Assembly: GCA_015680685.1 (NCBI GenBank)
Contig: MNCI01029550.1
Location: forward strand, 684,240-748,239
Length of the DNA: 64,000 bases
Source of the DNA: Gnetum montanum
Taxonomy: Eukaryota; Streptophyta; Gnetopsida; Gnetales; Gnetaceae
Direction of reading: 5' to 3'
In this document: piece after piece, positions 55,931 to 64,000 of the stretch
Numbering within the stretch: position 1 is the first letter of the stretch
How the letters are laid out: every line of letters starts with the position of its first letter
Position numbers and translations under genes: made by a program
Notes under the pieces: model-generated
The model's input: only the letters and a program-made list of their open reading frames with translations
What the model was told of the DNA's origin: nothing
Databases searched by the model: none

Positions 55931-56601
55931 GTTGGTACTATCTTTGATGAGTTGATCATAGACTGGACCCTTCACACATTCCCTGATCTTTGATTCCAAG
56001 ATATTACTGATTGCACTTCAAATATAAATTTATTGTTAATAAAATCTTATTTTCCCTATTTGTAACAATATATTTAAATTAAAAAAATATTTTATGCAAA
56101 TATTCTTAATTTTCTCAACATTTTTTTTGAAATTTACATTCATTATAATAACATTTTACTAAGATACTATAACTGTTCTATAGAACTCGGTAACTTATGC
56201 TCAAACGTTTTTTGGAAATCAGGGATTAATGTTCTTTGAGTATCTCATCCAACGAGAAAAATTTATTTATGATATGTTTGATGAGTGAAAACTCAAAATT
56301 GTATTTCACGTGTTTCAAAAACATTATTTTTTTTGTACTGAAAAGTAGATACCTTGCAGCATGTCTCATTTGAAGCTGGAACAACAGGCAATTTAACGAG
56401 TAGTAGATAAAATAGAGAACGCTAGAAACAATTAAAAAGAACCTGACCTGTTCGACAAAAAGCTGTGTTTAAATAAAAAATCAGATGAAGAATGCAATAA
56501 ACGGTTCAAAATTATAGGTAAAGCAAATTCAAACAGAAAAAAGTATTCCAGTTGCAATGTTTCCATCAATTCAGAGAACACATAGGAAAACAAAAGCTTA
56601 C

Positions 56602-56720
56602 ATAATGACACCCGCGTTTGCAAATTCTGCGCTTCTCATTTACAAACTTAAGAGTCTCTGCACGGTGTGTTGCTTAAATATCAACGCTCAATAGACTCCC
56701 CGAAGGTGTAACAGTGAACT
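56602..56720 (-). other. Candidate non-coding first exon of the UBP27-like gene
   Basis: On the minus strand a GC-richer stretch (GCAAACGCGGGTGTC) is followed by a good donor context at 56602/56601 (ATTAT then GTAAGC). Splicing to 53531 would give a 3.07 kb 5' UTR intron. There is no direct support beyond the splice context and base composition. Confidence 0.25.
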
Positions 56721-56883
56721 GTAGCTATATCTACCACACCCGTCGGTGTTTGAAGTGCATTGTAAAAGGGCCCACGGTCCATATTCGTATGTCCATGGTC
56801 CGTATTTTTCTTCTTCTGCTTTTCTGAAAAAACAATATTTGCGCCCAATACGTATAGTTAAATTAAAACTTAATAGCTCAACA

Positions 56884-56948
56884 TTACCCATCAGAATTAA
56901 ACCAATAACTTGGAGCATCCAAATCAAGAGTTTTATCACTAGAATAAC
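56884..56948 (-). repeat. tRNA-derived SINE head 3
   Basis: Minus strand TTATTCTAGTGATAAAACTC (box A-like) and ATTGGTTTAATTCTGATGGGTAAT (box B-like), parallel to head 2 position by position but more decayed. Confidence 0.4.
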
Positions 56949-57029
56949 AATTCATTTTTATAGGCTTTCAAAGTTCTACTAGAATGGTATATAGTTTAGT
57001 ACCTCTATCATTTCTCATCTTAGATAAGA

Positions 57030-57148
57030 AAAATTCATTGACTAATTCTAGTTGGCATGTTGGAATTTGAAAATTCATTGACTGATTCTAGTTGGCATGT
57101 TGGAATTTGAAAATTCATTGACTGATTCTAGTTGGCATGTTGAAACCT
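57030..57148. repeat. 40-bp tandem repeat, three copies
   Basis: Unit AAAATTCATTGACTGATTC plus AGTTGGCATGTTGGAATTTG, three near-identical copies, the last decaying at GAAACCTAA. It lies just left of element D. Confidence 0.9.
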
Positions 57149-57177
57149 AAAATAATTGAAACATATGTATACCCCAA

Positions 57178-57959
57178 TGATGAGCCGCGATATCACATCC
57201 ACCACGCGATATCGCGTCCTGCCTCATCTTCTATAAATAAGAGGCAGCACCCTTGGTTCCAAGGCAATTAAACTTAGACCCTTAGCCAGATTCTTGCAAT
57301 TTAGTCATTTTAGAGTTAAAATTATTTTTGTATGCCCATAGTAGGAGTCATAGAGTGAACGGATCTTTATTCGAACAATTTGTACCTGAGCACAATTTTG
57401 TGTACGACAATAAAGATGAACTTTATGATAAACCTTGCAGCATACAGATTAAGCTAATTAGTAATTAATTATTGTTTAATGCTTTCCTAGTTAATTAATA
57501 TCTCTCTCAACCTTCAACCCCCTTTAGTTAGATACACTCAATACGACCGCTTCAAGCATGCGTGTAGCGCTTGGTAACTCAGTAACCATTAGCGTTTGGT
57601 AATCCCAGTAGCGTTGCACTAGTTCAGGATGTGTACGGCAAGTAGGAACGGATACTGGTGTTAGGAACATTTAGAAACTAGTTAATAAATAGTTAATGTA
57701 AGTTAGCCACTTAGTTCTCTCTCCCTCTCCTTTATTAGCAGAAGACATAAAAAAATATAAAAGCTATAAAAATCATACACCTCAAGCTTACTTAACCATA
57801 CAACCGTGACAATACAAGTAAGTTTTAGAAGACAACGATTGATTAGCCCTGAGTGTTCCATTAAGGGGTGTAAGCACTTAGCCCTTGGAGTTCGACCAAA
57901 TCGTGCATGCAACGCTCGTATTCGTATGGTTGAGTGTAGGGGTACCTCACCACTCATCA
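57178..57959 (+). repeat. 5' LTR of element D
   Basis: TGATGAGCCGCGATATC to CACTCATCA, 782 bp, TATAAATA near 57233, AATAAAGATG near 57410. Close to the LTRs of element C in layout. Confidence 0.9.
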
Positions 57960-57979
57960 TTGGCGTTGTTGTTGGGGCC
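57960..57979 (+). promoter_or_regulatory. Primer binding site of element D (decayed)
   Basis: TTGGCGTTGTTGTTGGGGCC occupies the primer-site position; four or more changes from the B site. Confidence 0.55.
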
Positions 57980-58104
57980 TTAGTTGTTTGTGCACTACGT
58001 AGAACATAGGAAATCATTCATATTGTTGGAATGTTAGAACGAACCCTCAGGGTTAATCAAAGAAAGACAAGACAACAGTACATTACACATCGAACAAGAC
58101 AAAG

Positions 58105-60230
58105 ACGCCTTCTTCTTTGCATAAGAGCACTTCACCACCTAGGACTAACACAAGAGGCAGTCGGCGGCATAATACACGTAACCAAGATCCGCCAATACCT
58201 CAACAGTTTCGTGTGGTATATACTCATCCTGATGAGTATGTATCCGATTTCACCTTTATTCTCCACCAAGATGAACAACTGTGTTGGAGAGACTTAGAAG
58301 GTAACATAGTGTTGCCTCCAGACCGATCAGTCCCCAACATGCTCCTTCGTGCTCTCACACGAATAGGCATGCCGCTTTTATACGCAGAATACGTTGCATG
58401 TGATCATGACACAAGGAACTATCATCCCACAAAAGTGCAACATCAAAGGGACTTGCGACAAGAGAGATACCATACATCTTTGAAGGGTAAACGGCCCCAT
58501 GATGCTCTGCACGTTTTGAGTGAAATTGAGGATGGTGAACCTACTTTAACAGGTTCCCCACAAAACGTGTTCCTCCTCCTAACACTGGTCAGGAGGTGGT
58601 GTATTAGAACCTTCACTCCATTATTCACAACCTTGGTTCTAATACCCACGAACATGAAGTGTTCAATCAAGGAACATGAACACACAATAAGGACGAATGT
58701 TCTGATCATGATCACGATCGAGGTCGAGACCACCGAAGAGAAGGTAGAAAACACCATCATGGCGATGGTTCTCCTTCTTCTTCACCTTCATCGTCATCTT
58801 CACCCTCTCCTTCAGTGTTTGGACGCAGTCATAGGGAAACCAATCGTGAGGATAAGGGAAAACAAAGTGAAAAACATCAATGAGACAGTCGAGAACGAGG
58901 ACAAGGGCACTCTAAGAAATCAAGGCATAGAAGAAGGGAGAGTAGGGAACTGCGTATACACCATAGACGCTATGAACGAGATGATCACGAAGAACCCCTA
59001 CTCGCAACTAGAAGCATGCTAGATATAATGGAGGCTATAAGAGTTCTANAAATTGTTTAATGATAAGTACCAAACGTACTCCTGAGTGTCTAACCTACGA
59101 AAGCAAATCCAAGGATGGAAGCAAGGAAATCATGAACCCTTGGATGCTGCCATGGGACGCTATTACGCACTGTTACATCATTGCCCTGGCCATGGTTATT
59201 CGCAGCGGGATCAACTACGCCATCTTGTGGATGGACTTAGGCATGAAATAAGAAGAACCCTTGGGACGTATGCCCAAGGAAGGTTATCGAAGCTTAGGTC
59301 TCATCAAATTCATAAACTGCTAGAGCAAGTAGCCAAAGAAGAAGGTGAGCTACGAAAGAGAGAAAGTGTGAAAGAATACAACCGAGATCCTTCCCTCCGA
59401 AAAAGGGGAGTTAGATTTTGTGAGGATGAAGAAGAGTCATCACTTGAAGAAATGGTGAATAGGAAAACTTTGCCTCTCCAAAAGAACAACAAAAGTATCA
59501 GCAAAGGTAGACCAAATGTGGGACTCCCTGAATAGTAGGTTTGAAACTATTCTTAAAATTGTAGAGGAGTCTAGGGAGCGAGGTAGTGACTACGACAAAA
59601 AGAAAAAGAGAGATGTGGAAAATACACATAACAAGGGTAAGGGAAAAATGGCCATCACAGAAGAGGTTGTGGATTCAGACATGGACAATGATGGTGGATG
59701 TGAGATATGCCAATACAACCATCCTAAGGGATGTTGCCCAGTAAGCTCACATCTACAAGAGTTTTGGGTGTATGCACTCAACCCATGACTAAATAAACGA
59801 CAAGCACCCCGATAGTTACCTTATCCCCAAGGTAACCCAAGGCAGTTCCACCAACCTTCAACATATTATCCAAGTGGAACTCCACCACAACCTGTTGAGC
59901 AACATCAATAGTGGCAATACCCACAATCATGGGGGATGCCACCACCAAGGCAACAATACCCTTACCGGCAACCTGACCCATATGGCTACTACGTGCAGCA
60001 TCCAATCTTTCCACATGACTCTATTAGTCACGTTACACCACGACATTACTACCAAGCCCGTGAGTATTATAGAACTCCTTCTCCTAGGGAAGATAACCCA
60101 CAAATATACCATCATTCAAATCCATCCACAGCTCTCACACCAATAGCTCCATTACCACCCGCTCCAGCAATGCAAGGGGAACTCCCTACTCAACCGCATC
60201 AACGTAATGCCACAAGGGTTGTAAACCCTC
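58105..60230 (+). pseudogene. gag of element D
   Basis: The N-terminal block (RVVYTHPDEYVSDFTFILHQDEQLCWRDLEGNIVLPPDRS) is open from 58117. The RS/His-rich region spans frames around 58690-58990. After the N, the frame at 59086-59535 carries GRYYALLHHCPGHGYSQRDQLRHLVDGL. The knuckle CEICQYNHPKGCC is near 59700, and the Pro/Gln/Tyr-rich region at 59936-60230. Four frame changes and the N make it incomplete. Confidence 0.82.
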
Positions 60231-61429
60231 AACCCGCTGTTGGTTCTAACAACCATATGGAGAAAAGACATTTATTCAGAACCAACAGTCCAACCAAGCC
60301 CTTACAACCACAAGTGGTTGAACTTCTGAACACCTCCCCATCAAACAAGGCTTCAGAGCTCCCTTCGAACCAAACACCGAGCTCAACGCATATGGTTATG
60401 TTAACACATTCCATAACTGACTGGATCAAGGTTGGCCACCTTCCTAGGAAATTCTCTGATCCTGGAAGCCCTCTAATCTATCTCCAAATCATTGGGAATG
60501 AGCCATGTAAAGCTCTTCTGGACTTAGGTTCTAGAGTCAACTTAATATAGCAAGAAATGTACAAAGCATGGAACTTGCCTCCATTAAAGAAGAGCAATAT
60601 TCGCCTAGAGCTAACCAACCAGACCATCACTGTTCCCTTGGAACTAGTGGAGGACATCATCACCACTATGTGTGGGTGGTCGTACCTAGCTGATTTCCTA
60701 GTGATACAAGTGAGTAACGGTAAAGGGGACTTCCCAATAATAATGGGAAGAGCATGGCTAAGTACTATAGATGCACACCTAGAAATTTGTGATCTTTCCC
60801 TGGAAATATCTAAGGAGAATACTTTTGGAAAGATCGAGAAGAAGAAGGTTCCATGCATCGCATACAATGATACAGGGTGCAATTGCATGCAGAGATCATG
60901 GGTTGTGCAAAGTTTAGCATTGCCTGCATGCAACTGGTGTGCACAAGACATTAACATACAAAAGTGCCTGTATGCAGCAGCCACACGACAAGAAGACACC
61001 TAGTGGCTGATAGCTGATCAAGAGAGCAACTCACTAACGTGCATGGAACTAACTGAGGGTATAACTTGCACTTACATCGAAAGCATAGACGCACTAGAGC
61101 AAGTCCGCTACCAACTTCCCAACCTTAACCTTGAAAACATCAACTGGGGGAAGTTGGAAATTCTTGAAAAATTCAAACAAGAGCCCCTAGAATTAAAACC
61201 ATTGCCCACAGGTCTGGAATATATGATTCTTGAAAATGGAAAACCGGTAATCATCAACGTAAGACTTGCTTCCAAACAAAAAGGAAGATTGCTGAAGGTA
61301 ATAAACAAGTGGTTAAAAACCTTTGCTTGGTCATATCCTGAATTAACTAGAATAGATCCTAGGATATGCCAATATAGGATTTACACTGACCCCTCCACAA
61401 ACCCTGAAAATAACCGTAGAGGCGATTGA
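60231..61429 (+). pseudogene. Protease and linker of element D
   Basis: LLDLGSRVNLI (near 60520) is the catalytic segment with Asp kept. A TAG follows at 60548. The next frame (60557-61003) holds EMYKAWNLPPLKKSN..GLVEDIITTMCGW-type and GDFPIIMGRAWL blocks. The linker (61043-61429) includes LEYMILENGKPVIINVRL and FAWSYPELTRIDPRI, the segment just before RT in Athila-like elements. Confidence 0.78.
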
Positions 61430-62265
61430 CCCCAAAGTTGAAGCAAGTAGTAAAAGAAGAAATAGAACAGCTTCTTAAGGCTAGGTTCATATATTCCATT
61501 GCTGATAGTGAATGGGTTAGCCCTTTGGTGATCATGCCTAAAAAGGGAGGCAAATGGAGGGTGTGCATAGATTTTAGGCTGTTGAACATGGCAACATTTA
61601 AGGATCACTTTCTGTTGCCATTCGTTGACCAAGTCTTAGACACCATAGCAAGGCATCACTATTACACTTTTCTAGATGGCTGTAGTGGATACAACCAAAT
61701 ACGGATAGTCCCAGAAGACCAAGCCAAGAAAACGTTCACCAGTCCTTGGGGAACGTTTGTGTATAAACAAATGTCGTTTGACTTGTGTAATGCTCCTACC
61801 ATGTTTCAACGCCTAGTTCTAAGCATATTCCAACAACAGATAGGGAACAGAGTGGAAGTCTTTATGGACAACTTCTCCACCTATGGAACAAGTTTTGATT
61901 AAGCATTGGATCAATTAGAGTAAGTGCTAAAAAGATGCGTAGAAACTAATCTAAGGCTCAACTGGCAGAAAAGCCATCTAATGGTCCAAGAAGGCATAGT
62001 ACTTGGGCATAAGGTTTCACATGCAGGAATAGAGGTAGACCTAGATAAAATTAGGGTTATCCAAGGAATCACCTATCAACCGGAAACTGTCAAAGACATT
62101 CGGTCATTCCTTGGACACACTGGCTACTATATAGAACAGCCAGTGCACATAATACCTCTGATAGGGGATGACCTTGCTCACTATTTTGGATCTCCTCCTT
62201 CCAGCTCAGTCATGGGGGAGATGGCCACCTTTGCTAGCCATTTGAGGCCCTCAGTTCCTTTTTAA
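61426..62265 (+). pseudogene. Reverse transcriptase of element D fused to a pol-end remnant
   Basis: A 158-residue frame contains PKLKQVVKEEIEQLLKARF, MPKKGGKWRVCIDFRLLN, FLDGCSGYNQI, SPWGTF and the catalytic block as FMDNF. In FMDNF the second Asp of the YxDD motif is Asn, which should abolish activity. After a stop at 61902 the thumb continues (LRLNWQKSHLM, RSFLGHTGYY) and then switches at 62131 to EQPVHIIPLIGDDLAHYF and the tail start MGEMATFA, so RNase H and integrase are gone. Confidence 0.83.
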
Positions 62266-62368
62266 GTTTTTGTTTTACACATTTTTGTTTTACAAATTTC
62301 TTTAATTTTTCTTGTTTTTGTTTTGCACCATCATTTATACTTTTTCATTTCTTTGTGTGACTATTTAT

Positions 62369-62401
<33 letters not shown>

Positions 62402-62755
62402 TGTCTTTGTTTGTTATTTTTGTTTTATTAGATCTGTCACCTAATAAGTGCTTCTGATGGTGGTATGAATTGTATTCTATTGATTGCTAATGTTTGGTTT
62501 TTACCTTTGAGTTATAATGTTGATACTAATGTATGGTTCTTTTGATATAACAGGCAATGAGTCCATGTCATCCATGCATCCATGAATTTCTATGGTCTCT
62601 CTTGGCTTGGAACTATATAGTTCCTTTCTTTAATAATAAAACTATTAACAAATTGGTGATTGGGCATTTCTCAAACTAAGGAAGGACTCAAGGATTGAAA
62701 AGGGTGTGACTTCAAGGGGATTTGATGCATTTGTGCTGGCTATTCTCTTGGGTGC
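62230..62755 (+). other. 3' non-coding tail of element D (cut by E)
   Basis: T-rich tail like those of A and C: TTTTTGTTTTACACA, then a TTTTGTTTTG simple repeat (about 62365-62410). It breaks off at CTCTTGGGTGC where the LTR of E begins; in A the same sequence continues TTGGATG. Confidence 0.75.
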
Positions 62756-62781
62756 TGATGAGACGCGACTTGCACTAGGCC

Positions 62782-62856
62782 GCGATATCACATCCCATGC
62801 GATATCGCGTACGCGATATCACGTCTTCTCCTGCGATATCGCGTACGCGATATCGC
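62782..62856. promoter_or_regulatory. Palindrome cluster in U3 of the E LTR
   Basis: GCGATATCRC at 62782, 62799, 62813, 62833 and 62847. The last two, with GTAC between, form a perfect 24-bp palindrome (62833-62856). Centre spacing within pairs is 14 bp. Its role is unknown; its position just upstream of TATA suggests a regulatory site. Confidence 0.6.
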
Positions 62857-62872
62857 GTCCCGCTGCCATATC

Positions 62873-62880
62873 TATAAATA
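62873..62880 (+). promoter_or_regulatory. TATA box of the E LTR
   Basis: TATAAATA followed by AGAGGCGGCACTCC, a context repeated in every LTR of the family, 17 bp after the palindrome cluster. It is the likely core promoter for the element RNA. Confidence 0.65.
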
Positions 62881-63831
62881 AGAGGCGGCACTCCCTTCAT
62901 TTCCAAATCCTGGCTAGTGTAGCGAAGCTCTGGCAGATTGATCACTCCAGAGTTAGAATTTTTCCCCATGTGCCCGCAGTAGGAGTCCTAGAGTGAACGG
63001 CTCTTTATTCGAGCAACTTGTAAACCTGAACCCAAGCTGTGTACGGCAATAAAGACGAACTTGATTGGATAAACCTTGCAGCACGTGGTTTCATTTATTG
63101 CTTTCATTTCCTGCTTTCCTAGTGCATTCAAGTACGACTTGATTACGAGCGTCTACGGACGTGTACGGCTAGTCAAGGAATCGGCTGCTTGACGCAATGC
63201 ATGAGTACGACTCAATTACGAGCATTGGCTGCTTGGTAACCCAGTAGCGTATTCCAGGATTCTGCACTTGGTAATCCTAGTGGTAGTCCAATGTGTACGG
63301 CTAGTTGAGGAATCGGCTGCTCATTGCTAGGCTAGGACGTGTGATAAGTACGACTTAGTTACGAGCACCCACGGGTGTGTACGGCTGGCTAAGGAATCAG
63401 CTGCTTATCACACGTAGGCTAAATAGGTGCCTCAGTATGACCACTTCGAGCACTTGCGTTACATGTGGCGATCCCAGTAACGATTAGCGTTTGGTAAGCT
63501 ACAGTTGCATAGTTCAGGGTGTGTCCGGTAAGTGGGAACGGATGCTGACGCTAGTTAATTTAGACTTAGATCAGTAGTTAGAGTTAGCTTAGTTTCTCAA
63601 CCCTTTCTCCTGGTAGTTAGAAGATAAGCCAAAAATAACAAAAAAATCACATACCTCAGACTTGCTTAACCATACACCGTGACACATACAAGCAAGCCTG
63701 GGAAGACAACGAATGATTAACCCCAAGTGTTTCTTGTGGCGTTCAGGCATTTAGTCTGCGGAGTTCGACCGGATCGCGCGTGTACGCTCGTATTCATATG
63801 GTGGAGTGTAGGGGTACCTCGCCACTCATCA

Positions 63832-63852
63832 CTGGCGCCGCTGCTGGGGACT
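63832..63852 (+). promoter_or_regulatory. Primer binding site of element E
   Basis: CTGGCGCCGCTGCTGGGGAC directly after the LTR; similar to the B site with a few changes. Confidence 0.65.
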
Positions 63853-63977
63853 AAGTGTTTTTACGCCAATTTAATATAAGGGATATCACTCACATCGTTG
63901 TGAGCTTAAAACAAACCTTAGGGTTAATCAGTTAATCAAGAACATTAAATAACGGTGAAAACTGCACACCATTAGAA

Positions 63978-64000
63978 ATGGCTTCTTCTCATGAAATCAA
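63978..64000 (+). CDS. gag start of element E (runs off window)
   Basis: ATGGCTTCTTCTCATGAAATC follows the leader at the same distance as the gag start in A and C. Only seven codons (MASSHEI) are in the window, so intactness cannot be judged. Confidence 0.55.

Larger units (their letters stand above)
57178..62755 (+). mobile_element. Ty3/gypsy element D (gag-protease-RT, pol truncated; interrupted by E)
   Basis: 5' LTR 57178-57959, primer site from 57960, gag 58105-60230, protease about 60440-61000, linker to 61430, RT 61426 to about 62130, then a fused remnant of the pol C-terminus and the non-coding tail. The tail is cut at 62755 by the LTR of element E. An N at 59047 hides about 250 bp of gag. 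RNase H and integrase are deleted, so D is a different deletion derivative from A and C. It also has a lost gag start codon (ACG at 58105). Confidence 0.85.
62756..63831 (+). repeat. 5' LTR of element E
   Basis: TGATGAGACGCG to CACTCATCA, 1076 bp, the longest LTR in the window. Five GCGATATC palindromes lie at 62782-62856. TATAAATA is at 62873-62880 and AATAAAGACG near 63047. Several diverged copies of a GTACGACT...GTGTACGGCT repeat (about 63130-63420) account for its length relative to C and D. It is inserted in the tail of D and followed by a primer site, so it is an element start, not a solo LTR. Confidence 0.9.

Noticed and set aside
62833-62856. CRISPR-like or satellite repeat array of the GATATC decamers
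   Set aside because: The copies are short, variable, confined to LTR U3 regions, and have no unique spacers; there are no cas genes and this is plant DNA.

Overview
This window looks like nuclear DNA of a large-genome seed plant, and a gymnosperm is my best guess. That guess rests on inference: one plant gene spread over more than 27 kb, a 22 kb intron filled with old retroelements, nested LTR retrotransposons on both sides, and plant-type LINEs. No bacterial, organellar or viral gene set is visible. Two single N characters (11300 and 59047) mark assembly joins inside repeats.

Region 1 (1-23350) is one Ty3/gypsy element (here 'B', minus strand, related to the Athila/Tat branch by its tRNA-Asp-like primer site and RT sequence). 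It is split by two related plus-strand elements, 'A' (4507-11512, target duplication ATAGC) and 'C' (13361-20448, target duplication GTAAT). B carries remnants of gag, protease, RT, RNase H and integrase. A and C carry only gag and protease followed by a long non-coding tail, so they look like non-autonomous relatives. The LTRs share extended TGATGA...TCATCA ends, a TATAAATA box, and a U3 packed with the palindrome GCGATATCGC. B itself is inserted in a minus-strand LINE (23351 to about 25370).

Region 2 (about 26000-53500, possibly to 56700) holds the only intact host gene. It is a minus-strand ubiquitin-specific protease of the UBP27 type (USP30-like, mitochondrial outer membrane class in Arabidopsis). 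Eleven coding exons can be joined with GT-AG introns into an uninterrupted 635-residue frame. Intron 2 is about 22.15 kb and contains a divergent solo LTR of the gypsy family split by a complete Ty1/copia element (32745-37699, target duplication ATAAT), a second copia element (39549-46961) and a LINE 3' fragment (50412-51690).

The second copia element carries captured host sequence between its integrase and RT. One part is an intron-less serine carboxypeptidase copy with its 5' part inverted and a poly(A) tract at its 3' end. The other is a roughly 360-bp-arm inverted repeat made of what resembles the N-terminus of a group-B PP2C phosphatase. This composite is the most unusual object in the window.

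Region 3 (53500-57177) is the upstream flank of the UBP gene, with a LINE fragment, three tRNA-like SINE heads and a 40-bp tandem repeat. Region 4 (57178-64000) is another gypsy element 'D', whose pol is deleted after RT, interrupted in its 3' tail by the 5' LTR of element 'E', which runs off the window.

Everything except the UBP27-like gene appears to be mobile-element sequence or its decay products. All LTR-element coding regions contain stops or frameshifts.
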